From IMG/VR virus record IMGVR_UViG_3300030108_005478, positions 1 through 45,895 of that record: 45,895 bases of DNA. One strand, 5' to 3'. Of this stretch, positions 33,877 to 41,816 are shown piece after piece; position 1 is the stretch's first letter; each line of letters begins with the position of its first letter. The position numbers were made by a program, and so were the translations under genes. The notes beneath the pieces are model-generated. The model saw only the letters and a program-made list of their open reading frames with translations, was not told where the DNA came from and did no database searches. The DNA is from a virus.

Positions 33877-34608
33877 TTACCAGCCACCGTCGTCGCGAGC
33901 AATCTTGTCTTCTACTGAATCTATTAATGTAGATTTGTATTCTTGTTCAGCATTTCGCCATTCTGTAGCATATGGTACATCTTGTAAATGTTCAAACCAT
34001 GGCCCACCTTCTGTGTAATGTAACATTTTGGGTTGACCATCTTCAGGCGATTGATACCAGTCTGTCAGCCAGTTCCATTCATGAGATATTTCACCAATTT
34101 CATGATCTGCCAACCATACAAATCTATGATGCCACAATCCATCATTTGTGTTCATTGCGTTGAGATCCAACAGTTTATTTGAAGGATGTTCGCAGTTCCA
34201 TAACATACAGGATGACCAATTTTTCCTAGGATATACAGTTTGTGCTTTACCATCCATTTTGGTTGAAGATTTTGGAGTATAGTCATGCTTGGCAACCATC
34301 ACTGCGTAATTGTCATTTGCTTGGTTAAACAATTCTTTGATGTCTGTCAAACATAAAAAATCACAGTCAATGAACAAGGCCCAACCTTTATAGCCTGTCA
34401 ACATAGGCACAAAAAAACGTGAAAAAGTAAACTCTGTTGATGCTTTAGCATCAACATCACGAGTATAAATGCCAAGTTCTTTTAAAGTGTTTAATTTTAG
34501 TGGATAAACTTGTGCTTCGGGATTATGTTTTTTTATTGAATGTTTGGCAACTTGGTAGGCAATGTCCTCCCTGGAATCCCAGCCAATAAAAACTTTCATA
34601 TTTGTCAT
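33877..34608 (-). CDS. glycosyltransferase-like protein (GT8-like)
   Basis: 243 residues from the ATG at 34608 (ATGA overlap with the HAD gene stop), giving MTNMKVFIGWDSRE. The acidic site is FIDCDFL (D-x-D), preceded by FSRFFVPMLTGYKGWALF. C-terminal MLHYTEGGPWFEH parallels the H-x-G end of GT8 enzymes. The stretch HHRFVWLADHEIGEISHEWNW is like phage glycosyltransferases that use one donor sugar. A longer frame opens at 34641 but invades the HAD gene. Confidence 0.7.
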   Translation of the reverse strand: MTNMKVFIGWDSREDIAYQVAKHSIKKHNPEAQVYPLKLNTLKELGIYTRDVDAKASTEFTFSRFFVPMLTGYKGWALFIDCDFLCLTDIKELFNQANDNYAVMVAKHDYTPKSSTKMDGKAQTVYPRKNWSSCMLWNCEHPSNKLLDLNAMNTNDGLWHHRFVWLADHEIGEISHEWNWLTDWYQSPEDGQPKMLHYTEGGPWFEHLQDVPYATEWRNAEQEYKSTLIDSVEDKIARDDGGW

Positions 34609-35183
34609 CGCTTGTTTATATAGTAATAGATCTGTTGCCAATTGTCAACCTTGGTGATACGCACATCTTCAAAATGTGCATTATATTCATGACGCATTAG
34701 TATAGGATCTAGTCCCATATCAGCACCAAGTTGGGCGTTTTCAAACTTGTCTTCGATCCATAAGTAGCCGGAATTTTTCCATGGCAACAAAGCTTTGTCT
34801 TTAGCACCACCGGTTGGCAAACATATAACCTTATCCCATACATCACCATATAAGTTTTTTAGATTAGATTCTCGTAGTTTTTGTGTTGCTTCATCATCAT
34901 GTATAGAAGTGATTGCTATAAAACGCCAACCTTCTTCATTCAGTTGTTTAATTATATTAAGAGAATCTCTTAAAGGATTCAGGTATCCCATCCAAGCACT
35001 CATATTAAAATGCCATAACACTTGATCCAATTGTGCTTTTGGTAGGGGCCATCTTAGATGTGCTTGATACTTTGTTGGATCTTTAACTTTTATTTTGTAA
35101 TGTTTGTTAATATAATTTTCAAATGCTTCTTCCCAATCAAGGACCACGCCATCTATGTCTGTAAGTATTATTTTTTCTTTCAT
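34605..35183 (-). CDS. HAD-superfamily phosphatase/nucleotidase
   Basis: 192 residues. Motif I is ILTDIDGVVLDW (D8-x-D10), motif II is FIAITSIHDD, motif III the lysine near GGAKDKALLPW, and motif IV WIEDKFENA. Such small HAD proteins dephosphorylate sugar phosphates or 5'-nucleotides. Here it could supply Kdo from Kdo-8-phosphate or recycle a sugar phosphate. Promoter boxes lie directly upstream with a 9 nt gap to ATG. Confidence 0.82.
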   Translation of the reverse strand: MKEKIILTDIDGVVLDWEEAFENYINKHYKIKVKDPTKYQAHLRWPLPKAQLDQVLWHFNMSAWMGYLNPLRDSLNIIKQLNEEGWRFIAITSIHDDEATQKLRESNLKNLYGDVWDKVICLPTGGAKDKALLPWKNSGYLWIEDKFENAQLGADMGLDPILMRHEYNAHFEDVRITKVDNWQQIYYYINKR

Positions 35184-35192
35184 TAAAGTTTC

Positions 35193-35220
35193 ATTATATA
35201 GTAAAATAAATTTTTGTCAA
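35193..35220 (-). promoter_or_regulatory. consensus promoter for the HAD/GT operon
   Basis: Leftward -35 TTGACA (35215-35220), 16 nt spacer, -10 TATAAT (35193-35198); both hexamers are perfect. The start codon at 35183 is 9 nt downstream and no Shine-Dalgarno is present. The -35 overlaps the last codon of the upstream partner gene. Confidence 0.7.
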
Positions 35221-35633
35221 TGTTGTTTTGTTGAAGCTAACCATTGAAAAGCCGTGGGAGTAAAATTTATTAAACAAATGCCATTGAATGACCAAAAGTT
35301 TGTTGTAATTTTGCCATGATCCAAACTATGAAAATCAATAAACCTTGAAAGATAATTTTTGTCAACAGAAAATCCATCAATCTGAATGTCTTTTAATATT
35401 ATAAATTTATCTTGAATTATTTTTCCCTTCTCATCTATAATTGTATCCTTTGGATCTTTTCCAAACGTTTCAAATTTACAAATTGACGGAAATTTGACTT
35501 CTATGTCTATGTTATTAATCTGGTCTAATTTGTCAAACGTGTAAGTCTTATTACTGCAGGAAATACAAAGTGACATGCTTTTGTTATTAACACTTTGAGA
35601 TTCAATTACGAATCTTACTTTAGACAAGTTCAT
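35217..35633 (-). CDS. small beta-rich partner of radical SAM copy B
   Basis: 138 residues from the ATG at 35633, which lies in the last codons of the radical SAM gene (14 nt overlap); the frame could open at 35657 but alignment with copy A favours the shorter form. Residues 63-102 (DTIIDEKG..IQDKFIILKDIQIDGF...) match copy A residue for residue without gaps, followed by WSFNGICLINF. Sequence identity outside the core is low. It is always encoded directly after its radical SAM gene in both copies, which suggests a functional complex or substrate carrier. Confidence 0.65.
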   Translation of the reverse strand: MNLSKVRFVIESQSVNNKSMSLCISCSNKTYTFDKLDQINNIDIEVKFPSICKFETFGKDPKDTIIDEKGKIIQDKFIILKDIQIDGFSVDKNYLSRFIDFHSLDHGKITTNFWSFNGICLINFTPTAFQWLASTKQH

Positions 35634-37053
35634 TATAAGCGCCTTGGATTCGTTCAATTATGAAATGATTATCATGAGGATGATATTCCACAAATCCTAA
35701 ATCTGTAAGTGTTTTACTGATTGTTTTATACCATCTTACTCTTGTGGCAGGATCACTATTTTCATTTTTCCAATCTTGATCATTATTCCCGGTCCAATCT
35801 AATCCTAATGAATGAAAATTTTCAGATAATGGCGTATTTTTTAAAATGCCTAATGGGGTACCTACATTAACTCTTATTATATCTTTGTAATTAACATGTT
35901 TTTCCCACCATTTTTGGGCATCAATTATATCCTGTTCTGTTTCAGTAATATATCCCACAATCATTAAAAATAATATTTGTATATCATATTTTTTACACAT
36001 TTGTAAGGCGAATTCTATGTCTTCATTTGTAAATTTTTTACCCATATGAAATCTTGCTTTTTCGCTTAATGATTCAATGCCCGTCACTACACGACTACAT
36101 CCACTTAGTTTTGTAAGTTTCCAATCTTCCTCTGTGAACTGATTCATTGGCTTAATTATAAATTCACTAGTCCAAGTGATAGGATCATCCGCATGTGTTT
36201 TATTGAATTCACTCAGTAAACTTATCATTTTTCTATATTCCTGCATGTTTCCATTTACTAAACTGTCAGTAAAGTGAAAACTTTTATACTCGTGCTTTGT
36301 GTAGAATTCTAACATTTCATTGAATATTTTTTCACCACTTTTCCATGTAAATTTTTTCCAATGCACATGAACATCACAGAAAGTACAGTTTCTTACACAT
36401 CCTCTACTACCTTGAATAGGAATCTCAAATCTTGGATAAAACGAAAAATCATAGTCTTCATAGTCAGGAATAGGCAAATTATTAAGTTCTTCATTTGTAA
36501 GTTGTGGATAAACTTTTTGTTTTATTTGTTCCGTGTTACAATTTTTTTGTAAAAAATCCTCCAATGGCTTTTCGCCGTCCCCTCTAATACATAGATCGAT
36601 TACACTATTTTCTATCAACGAAGGATCAATTATTGATTTTCCCGAAAAGTTTTCATATAATCCAGAACCACCACAGAGTATTTTAATGTTTGCTTTTTTA
36701 CGTTTTAATAACCACGAAATATAATGGGCAGATATTCTGCAGTCATATGTAAACACACTAAGACCAACAACTTGAGGATCGAATTGTAATATTTCATCTG
36801 TTATTTTATCTAGTAAATTTTCTACAAACTTTGCTACTGCTGGATCAAGCACTCCATTTTTAAAAAATTCTAAAACAAGATTGGATTTGGGGTGATTAGT
36901 AATAATGTTAAGATACTTGGCATTCAAATCCAAAGCAACAGATGAATAACCATTTTTAATAGCAATACTTTTGAGAGCACCGGGAGCCATCAATGGTCTG
37001 GTTGTATCCGTAAATGGAATACTTGTAAAAATTACTTGTGCCTTTTTATTCAT
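35620..37053 (-). CDS. radical SAM enzyme with B12-binding-like N-domain (copy B)
   Basis: 477 residues. C219-x3-C223-x2-C226 in SRGCVRNCTFCD, then HVHWKKFTW, as in copy A. N-terminal residues 1-190 hold VVGLSVFTYDCR..., LCGGSGLY, LCIRGDGEKPLEDF, matching copy A's Rossmann-like domain, again without a DxHxxG motif. The copies are full length and clearly diverged, so this is an old duplication or two acquisitions. The reaction is unknown. No Shine-Dalgarno precedes ATG; a GC-rich hairpin lies 11 nt upstream. Confidence 0.85.
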   Translation of the reverse strand: MNKKAQVIFTSIPFTDTTRPLMAPGALKSIAIKNGYSSVALDLNAKYLNIITNHPKSNLVLEFFKNGVLDPAVAKFVENLLDKITDEILQFDPQVVGLSVFTYDCRISAHYISWLLKRKKANIKILCGGSGLYENFSGKSIIDPSLIENSVIDLCIRGDGEKPLEDFLQKNCNTEQIKQKVYPQLTNEELNNLPIPDYEDYDFSFYPRFEIPIQGSRGCVRNCTFCDVHVHWKKFTWKSGEKIFNEMLEFYTKHEYKSFHFTDSLVNGNMQEYRKMISLLSEFNKTHADDPITWTSEFIIKPMNQFTEEDWKLTKLSGCSRVVTGIESLSEKARFHMGKKFTNEDIEFALQMCKKYDIQILFLMIVGYITETEQDIIDAQKWWEKHVNYKDIIRVNVGTPLGILKNTPLSENFHSLGLDWTGNNDQDWKNENSDPATRVRWYKTISKTLTDLGFVEYHPHDNHFIIERIQGAYNELV

Positions 37054-37063
37054 TGTTTTTATC

Positions 37064-37086
37064 GGGGGATGCCTAGTACACCCCCC
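37064..37086 (-). terminator. GC-rich hairpin between tRNA-Leu and radical SAM B
   Basis: Leftward 8 bp stem (37079-37086 with 37064-37071), five G-C pairs at the base and one G-U pair, 7 nt loop. It is followed by GATAAAAAC rather than a T run, so it may be a processing or attenuation hairpin at the 3' end of the tRNA transcript rather than a strong terminator. Confidence 0.4.
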
Positions 37087-37098
37087 AACTAGGATTAA

Positions 37099-37180
37099 TG
37101 GTACGCCGAGTGAGACTCGAACTCACAAACCGAAGCACTGGCTCCTAAAACCAGCGTGTCTACCATTCCACCATCGGCGT
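37099..37180 (-). tRNA. tRNA-Leu(TAG)
   Basis: 82 nt including encoded CCA (37099-37101). Acceptor ACGCCGA/TCGGCGT is fully paired, the anticodon loop is TTTAGGA with TAG in a CTGGT/GCCAG stem, the T arm is GTGAG-TTCGAGT-CTCAC, and the variable region is long as expected for leucine. The T arm matches bacterial consensus. Confidence 0.95.
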
Positions 37181-37217
37181 ATAGTAATTATAACATTTTA
37201 GATACTAGAGGTAAAGT

Positions 37218-37292
37218 TGGCATCTCCTACGGGAATCGAACCCGTGTCTTCACCGTGAAAGGGTGATGTCCTAACCGCTAGACGAAGGAGAC
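37218..37292 (-). tRNA. tRNA-Glu(TTC)
   Basis: 75 nt including encoded CCA (37218-37220). Anticodon loop carries TTC within CACCC-TTTCACG-type stem and loop; the overall order (TTCGTCTAGCGGTTAGGACA...) matches bacterial tRNA-Glu closely. The first acceptor pair is G-U. The upstream protein gene stops 1 nt before its 5' end. Confidence 0.95.
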
Positions 37293-37293
37293 A

Positions 37294-37560
37294 TTATCTC
37301 AGTTGTACAATCTGGTAATTTTGATCACCAGTCCAACTTAATTTAAAGTATACAACATCTTCATTTCGTGTCAAGTACATCATGTTGTAAAAGGTTTCGC
37401 CTTTAATATTGTTTTGCTGTAGCCAAACATCAAACAATGATTTGATTTTAAATGCTTTGCTCATGCCTTTTGGCCATCCACCGTCAGCGGGAATGAATAT
37501 TTTCCATTTATATTTTACGTCGAAATCTTTTTCAGTAGACGGTGGCTTATTAAGATTCAT
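37294..37560 (-). CDS. small protein gene threaded between tRNA-Ser and tRNA-Glu (88 aa)
   Basis: 88 residues, soluble, Trp- and Lys-rich (YKWKIFIPADGGWPKGMSKAFK...), no family recognised. The ATG at 37560 lies 4 nt after the CCA of tRNA-Ser and the TAA ends 1 nt before tRNA-Glu, so tRNA processing would free an mRNA with almost no leader. No Shine-Dalgarno precedes it. The perfect fit between two tRNAs argues for a real gene that may be translated without a leader. Confidence 0.55.
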   Translation of the reverse strand: MNLNKPPSTEKDFDVKYKWKIFIPADGGWPKGMSKAFKIKSLFDVWLQQNNIKGETFYNMMYLTRNEDVVYFKLSWTGDQNYQIVQLR

Positions 37561-37564
37561 TATG

Positions 37565-37654
37565 TGGCGGAGGGAGAGAGATTCGAACTCTCGATAGACT
37601 TGCGCCTATGCTGGTTTTCAAGACCAGTGCAATCAACCACTCTGCCATCCCTCC
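37565..37654 (-). tRNA. tRNA-Ser(TGA)
   Basis: 90 nt including encoded CCA (37565-37567). Acceptor GGAGGGA/TCCCTCC is fully paired; anticodon loop CTTGAAA (TGA) in a CTGGT/ACCAG stem; a long variable arm (CATAGGCGCAAGTCTAT) marks it as class II serine tRNA. Its 5' end shares one base with the stop of the upstream membrane-protein gene. Confidence 0.95.
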
Positions 37655-37938
37655 TAAATTAAAAACAATTGATATAAAGCAATTGTGTTCATAATGGTAA
37701 ACCATCCTGTCAATACAGTGACCCAGGGTGTTTTTCTTAATATGGCGGCATATAGTCCTGTAGAACTTCCTACAAAATAAAATGGAACAAATATATCTGG
37801 ACGTGGTGATAAAACTGTATAGGTCAAAATAGATGATCCGATTATCACTGAAATGGCAGAGACCATCTCTAAATAAAAAGCAAATGGATCAGATTGGTAT
37901 CCTTCTTGCCAGAATTTAGTTATCCTAGTAAGGAGCAA
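37654..37938 (-). CDS. three-helix membrane protein, unknown (94 aa)
   Basis: Hydrophobic segments around residues 24-44 (LEMVSAISVIIGSSILTYTVL), 49-65 (IFVPFYFVGSSTGLYAA) and 72-92 predict three membrane helices; WQEGYQSDPFAFY near the N-terminus is polar. The only start upstream of the first helix is TTG at 37938, overlapping the ferredoxin stop by 14 nt. I recall similar proteins in marine T4-like phages, function unknown. It may sit near the ferredoxin in a membrane redox role, which is speculation. Confidence 0.55.
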   Translation of the reverse strand: MLLTRITKFWQEGYQSDPFAFYLEMVSAISVIIGSSILTYTVLSPRPDIFVPFYFVGSSTGLYAAILRKTPWVTVLTGWFTIMNTIALYQLFLI

Positions 37939-38239
37939 TAGTAAAAGTCCAATCTTCCATATCTTGGGTGAGTATTATCTGGCAAGCCAGTCTTGAAGTG
38001 GGTCTAAGTTCATGCGCCATGTCTTCTAACAAATGTTTTTCCATTTCTTCCATAGGACTTAGTAAAGAAAATTTTTCCTCATCTATGTACACTTGGCAGG
38101 AAGAACATCCACATGCGCCTCCACAAATTCCAAAACTATCTTGCATGCCTGATTGTGTGATGGCAGTAAGAAGAGAGGTTTGTACATCAGCATCTATTTG
38201 ATGATTGATGCCTAACCGATCAATGACATTAATCTTCAT
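37925..38239 (-). CDS. 2Fe-2S ferredoxin, adrenodoxin/plant-type fold
   Basis: 104 residues from the ATG at 38239 (11 nt overlap with the upstream gene). Cluster ligands are C39-x5-C45-x2-C48 in GICGGACGCSSCQVYI and C86 in SRLACQI, the arrangement of ISC-type or terpredoxin-like ferredoxins; C43 is an extra Cys. The electron partner could be the radical SAM enzymes, oxygenases or a host reductase. A second ferredoxin type (7Fe) is at 8203-8535. Located in the tRNA operon, so expressed together with the tRNAs. Confidence 0.88.
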   Translation of the reverse strand: MKINVIDRLGINHQIDADVQTSLLTAITQSGMQDSFGICGGACGCSSCQVYIDEEKFSLLSPMEEMEKHLLEDMAHELRPTSRLACQIILTQDMEDWTFTIAPY

Positions 38240-38459
38240 CAAGTGGAAAATATTTGTCTAAAACTTCAATTTGATCATGATATCTAGCAACTACCTCGAT
38301 CTCTTTTTCAATTGCTTCTAGCACATCTGGATGTGCTTCGCCACCAACCCCAACAGCGTTTTTAAGGTAGACTTCAACATTCATTGAATGCTTAGAAATG
38401 TGTCCTTCAGCATGTTGACGTATGGCTTGAATCATGTTGTTTCTAGTAAATTTTGCCAT
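38229..38459 (-). CDS. conserved small phage protein (76 aa), unknown
   Basis: Helical, His-rich protein: MAKFTRNNMIQAIRQHAEGHISKH, then a NVEVYLKN turn and EAIEKEIEVVARYHDQIEVLDKYF. I recall relatives with this layout in marine T4-like phages. Start ATG at 38459 is preceded by GGAGAA. Its C-terminal codons overlap the ferredoxin gene. No function known. Confidence 0.6.
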   Translation of the reverse strand: MAKFTRNNMIQAIRQHAEGHISKHSMNVEVYLKNAVGVGGEAHPDVLEAIEKEIEVVARYHDQIEVLDKYFPLDED

Positions 38460-38474
38460 TTTTCTTCTCCTTTT

Positions 38475-38550
38475 TGGTGGAGGATACAGGAGTCGAACCT
38501 GCGACCTCCTCGGTGCAAACGAGGCGCTCTCCCAGCTGAGCTAATCCCCC
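38475..38550 (-). tRNA. tRNA-Ala(TGC)
   Basis: 76 nt including encoded CCA (38475-38477). Acceptor GGGGGAT/ATCCTCC (one G-U pair), anticodon loop TTTGCAC with TGC in a CCTCG/CGAGG stem, D arm AGCTCAGCTGGGAGAGC, T arm with GGTTCGACTCC. Typical bacterial alanine tRNA. Confidence 0.95.
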
Positions 38551-38552
38551 AG

Positions 38553-38628
<76 letters not shown>

Positions 38629-38631
38629 ACA

Positions 38632-38694
38632 TTAATCACAATAGCCATCGTCTTCTATTATAATTATTGGTTTTTTGTCAATGTCTTTATTCAT
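38632..38694 (-). CDS. possible 20-residue leaderless peptide ahead of the tRNA cluster
   Basis: ATG at 38694 opens a frame that stops at 38632, 3 nt before tRNA-Thr: MNKDIDKKPIIIIEDDGYCD. The -10 box ends 7 nt upstream, so the first transcribed base would fall at or next to the ATG. A purely chance frame is possible; the acidic, Ile-rich product has no family. Listed because it fits the leaderless pattern seen at several promoters here. Confidence 0.3.
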   Translation of the reverse strand: MNKDIDKKPIIIIEDDGYCD

Positions 38695-38701
38695 TATTGA
38701 T

Positions 38702-38730
38702 AGTATATAGTAGAGATAAAAACATGTCAA
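38702..38730 (-). promoter_or_regulatory. consensus promoter of the tRNA operon
   Basis: Leftward -35 TTGACA (38725-38730), 17 nt spacer, -10 TATACT (38702-38707). It lies directly upstream of the Thr, Ala, Ser, Glu and Leu tRNA genes and their interspersed protein genes. Near-perfect sigma70 match suggests early, host-polymerase transcription. Confidence 0.75.
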
Positions 38731-38771
38731 CGTGTTCTGTAGTGTATTACAAAAAACTGCTAAAACACCAC

Positions 38772-39677
38772 TTATACTTGAGAACAATGCATTTTACAAA
38801 CTAAATGTGCTGACTGCCATTGTTTTGTTGTTTCTAAAAAGTCTTTTTGTGTGCTTTTGAGTTGATAATTTTTGTTTGATATGTTGATGGGATCTTTACC
38901 AAAAGGTAGTTTATGCCTAAACCTGTATGTTGCTGTATGACAACATGGAAAAATATTCCCCTCAGCTGTGATATAAATTTCTTGATTTGACATACAGTCT
39001 GGATTCATTTCTTTAGGATCTTTAGCATCTTCATTTAATAACTTTTCCTGTATATCATATCTGTGCATTTTAATGAAATTATCAGAAGGCTTAAAATTAA
39101 TCGAGTCATCTAGCCATCTATGGCTTTTTAAAAGTTTGAATTTGTCAACTCCTAGGGTTTTACTTAATGTTTTTGCCTCATCTATTTGATGTTGATTAAA
39201 GTTAAAGGGTATAAATTGCCATACACATTTTGCTTTGCTTTTAACAATGGATTTGACACCAGTCATAACTTGATTCCATTTTTGGTTAATTCTATAAATT
39301 TTACTTGTATCTTCCAAACCATCTATTCCGAAAATAACTTCGTCTTGTTCTGTCAGTATATCACCTATTTGTATCCAAAATTTTTCAGTTTTTGCTGATC
39401 CGTTTGTGCTTATAAACAACATCATATCTAACGACTTTAACATTTCCACAAGTTTGATAATATTAGGATGATATATAGGATCACCATTTGATCCACACAA
39501 CCAAATTTTTTGTTTACGGAAATTATTGTGTTTAAAAAATTCATACAAATGATCAACATTTATATCACTTATAATTTGTTTGCCAAACGTTTTTTTGAAC
39601 CATGTCCTATCACAACCAGGACATTCCAACGTGCATCTTGTTGTTGGTTCTATGTGCCAAGATATAGGATTATACAT
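38772..39677 (-). CDS. radical SAM enzyme with SPASM-like C-terminus
   Basis: 301 residues. C15-x3-C19-x2-C22 in TRCTLECPGCDRTWFK, WLCGSNGDPIYHPNI and ISTNGSAKT are radical SAM landmarks; C-terminal cysteines in PDCMSNQEIYITAEGNIFPCC and CKMHC resemble a SPASM/twitch auxiliary cluster. Such enzymes modify peptides or build cofactors. It is separate from the two B12-type copies. Its gene follows the purine permease with a hairpin between, and no companion peptide is visible nearby. Confidence 0.78.
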   Translation of the reverse strand: MYNPISWHIEPTTRCTLECPGCDRTWFKKTFGKQIISDINVDHLYEFFKHNNFRKQKIWLCGSNGDPIYHPNIIKLVEMLKSLDMMLFISTNGSAKTEKFWIQIGDILTEQDEVIFGIDGLEDTSKIYRINQKWNQVMTGVKSIVKSKAKCVWQFIPFNFNQHQIDEAKTLSKTLGVDKFKLLKSHRWLDDSINFKPSDNFIKMHRYDIQEKLLNEDAKDPKEMNPDCMSNQEIYITAEGNIFPCCHTATYRFRHKLPFGKDPINISNKNYQLKSTQKDFLETTKQWQSAHLVCKMHCSQV

Positions 39678-39690
39678 TGTAGATATTTAA

Positions 39691-39713
39691 GGGGAACTAA
39701 CCTTTGGTTCCCC
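39691..39713 (-). terminator. hairpin after the purine permease gene
   Basis: Perfect 7 bp stem GGGGAAC (39707-39713 read leftward) with GTTCCCC, 9 nt loop, followed leftward by TTAAATATCT. The T run is short, so read-through into the radical SAM gene at 39677 is likely; it may act as an attenuator. Confidence 0.45.
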
Positions 39714-39743
39714 ACGTGTGTATTCGGGCACAACCCCAAGTGG

Positions 39744-41036
39744 TTAGGCAGCTACGAAGTAAAGAATACTTACTGCCGCAATGGCTAATGAGCCACCATT
39801 TAAGTCTGCTGTTTTGCCGCTAAGTGCTTTGATCAACACGTAAGCAATAAAGCCAAGTGCGATACCATATGCGATTGAGAATGTCAATGGCATTATAATG
39901 GCCGCAAGTACTGCCGGAGCATATTCTGATACATCTTCCCAGTCAATATCTTTAAGATTTCGTAGGAAATATGTAGCAATAAACACCAAAGCAGGACCAG
40001 TAGCAAAAGCGGGAATACTTTGTGCCAATGGAGCAAACACAAGACATGCTAAAAACAATACCGCTACTGTAACAGCAGTCAGTCCTGTTTTTCCGCCTTC
40101 TTTTATGCCTGCACCTGACTCAATGTATGATGTAGTGTTAGATGTTCCTAACAAGGCTCCTACAGTTGTAGCAGTTGAATCAGCTAACAAGGCCTTATCA
40201 ATGCCTTGAACTTCACCTTTCTTATCAACTTTTCCTGTAAGATTGGCCACTGAAGTCAATGTTCCTGCTGTGTCAAAAAAGTCAACGAACAAGAAAGCAA
40301 ACGCAGTGCCTATAAAGCCAGCTGTTGCTAACAATGAAAAGTCTAGTGAGAAAGCATGTGCTGGTGAAGGAACAGCTCCTACAACACCTGATATGTCTGC
40401 GACACCAAATATCCAAGCAAGTATACTCACTGCTAGTATTCCTATGATAATAGCACCTGGTATCTGCCGTTTGTCAAGAATTGCCATAATGGCAAATCCT
40501 AAACCAGCCAACAACACAGGTAATGATGAAACATCACCTAGACCCACAAGTGTGGCAGGATTGTCAACAACAATACCGGCATTTTTAAATCCTATAATGG
40601 CTAAAAACAAACCAATGCCTGCTCCAATGCCAAGTTTCATTGAACGTGGAATGGAATTTATAATATAGCGTCTTGCTGGCGTTACTGATAGTAACAAGAA
40701 CACAAGTCCTGCTACAAATACAGCTGCCAATGCTTGACTGTATGTGTATCCCATGCCAAAAATCACACCAAATGTAAAAAACGCATTCAGTCCCATTCCT
40801 GGTGCGAGAGCTACGGGCCATTTTGCCCATATTCCCATTATTAATGTACCTATCACAGCGGCAATTATTGTCGCAGTAAACACAGCACCAAATGCCATGC
40901 CAGTACCTTCAGTTGAAAGTATAGCTGGATTGACCACAGTGATGTATGCCATCGTAAGGAACGTTGCCACACCAGCCATGATTTCCGTTTTAACAGTTGT
41001 GCCGGCCTTTGATAGGCCAAACAGTTTTTCTAACAT
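39744..41036 (-). CDS. NCS2-family purine (guanine/hypoxanthine-type) permease
   Basis: 430 residues, full-length AzgA/PbuG-like. N-terminal EIMAGVATFLTMAYITVVNP is the family start; ALAPGMGLNAFFTF is the substrate-binding turn, SIPRSMKLGIGAGIGLFLAIIGFKNAG follows, then LFVDFFDTAGTLTSVANLTG, STTTVGALLGTS-like residues and about 12 helices. It imports purine bases with protons. In a phage it would feed nucleotide synthesis for its own replication. Clear Shine-Dalgarno AGAGGAGAT ahead of the ATG. A complete permease rather than a fragment is unusual in phage. Confidence 0.9.
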   Translation of the reverse strand: MLEKLFGLSKAGTTVKTEIMAGVATFLTMAYITVVNPAILSTEGTGMAFGAVFTATIIAAVIGTLIMGIWAKWPVALAPGMGLNAFFTFGVIFGMGYTYSQALAAVFVAGLVFLLLSVTPARRYIINSIPRSMKLGIGAGIGLFLAIIGFKNAGIVVDNPATLVGLGDVSSLPVLLAGLGFAIMAILDKRQIPGAIIIGILAVSILAWIFGVADISGVVGAVPSPAHAFSLDFSLLATAGFIGTAFAFLFVDFFDTAGTLTSVANLTGKVDKKGEVQGIDKALLADSTATTVGALLGTSNTTSYIESGAGIKEGGKTGLTAVTVAVLFLACLVFAPLAQSIPAFATGPALVFIATYFLRNLKDIDWEDVSEYAPAVLAAIIMPLTFSIAYGIALGFIAYVLIKALSGKTADLNGGSLAIAAVSILYFVAA

Positions 41037-41095
41037 ATTTGTTATCTCCTCTAATTATTGGATACAATTAGTTTAGCAGATTTAATAGTAAAAGT

Positions 41096-41773
41096 CTAAG
41101 CCTTTGATGTGCTTGTTTGTGGATTAATTTTTGGTTTATCGTCACTTGAATAGTACCAAATACATATTTGATCTCTTGGAACATCTAATGGATTATTCAA
41201 TATTTCTGGCATTCCATGCCATAAATCAGTGTGATATTTCCAAAATACTAATCTATTTGGTAATGGAAATAATTTTTCAACGCATTTAGTTTTATCTTTA
41301 TTCCAAAATTGTAGGTCACCGTTCCAATTTTCTTCCCATTTTTTAGTCAGATATAAAATAGCATTTATCGATCTATTAAGTTTTATATGGTTTGCCCAAT
41401 TAAAATCGCAATGTAACGAAAGTTTAGATCCTTGTTCAGTGCGACATAGGCCTGCTCCGTGAAGATAAGGATCAGTCACCAGTCCAGTGTTTTTAGTTTG
41501 TATATTAAGCCATTCACACATATAATTAGAATTCAGTAAAAGCAACAAAGACTGCAGTAATGGTGATTGATATAGTTTTGTTGTTTCTTTTCTTGTGGTT
41601 ACTTCATCTGAACAAAGTTCCCAATTATCTATGACATCAATTTCACTAGTAATCGCTTGATAGACATTATTTGGTAAAAAATTATCCACCATCCATATAC
41701 TTTTTTCTTTGTTTACTAGGACAGGACTTATAGAAGAAATATTAGAAAAAAAATTTAAAATTTTCTCATTCAT
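41096..41773 (-). CDS. prolyl-4-hydroxylase-like 2OG-Fe(II) oxygenase
   Basis: 225 residues. H121-x-D123 (LSLHCDFNWAN), H186 in DLWHGMPE and R200 (RDQICIWYY) give the complete iron and 2-oxoglutarate site; NAILYLTKKWEENWNGDLQFWN is the conserved core of P4H-type phage oxygenases. It is the third oxygenase in the window and the only one outside the 5-8 kb region. Target (protein, lipid or sugar) unknown. Confidence 0.8.
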   Translation of the reverse strand: MNEKILNFFSNISSISPVLVNKEKSIWMVDNFLPNNVYQAITSEIDVIDNWELCSDEVTTRKETTKLYQSPLLQSLLLLLNSNYMCEWLNIQTKNTGLVTDPYLHGAGLCRTEQGSKLSLHCDFNWANHIKLNRSINAILYLTKKWEENWNGDLQFWNKDKTKCVEKLFPLPNRLVFWKYHTDLWHGMPEILNNPLDVPRDQICIWYYSSDDKPKINPQTSTSKA

Positions 41774-41816
41774 CTAATTAGTTAATTTGGTTAGAATAAA
41801 GAGATGTTAAAAATGA

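Noticed and set aside
40243-40668. A 141-codon plus-strand frame inside the purine permease.
   Set aside because: It is antisense to conserved transmembrane segments and is a codon-bias shadow.
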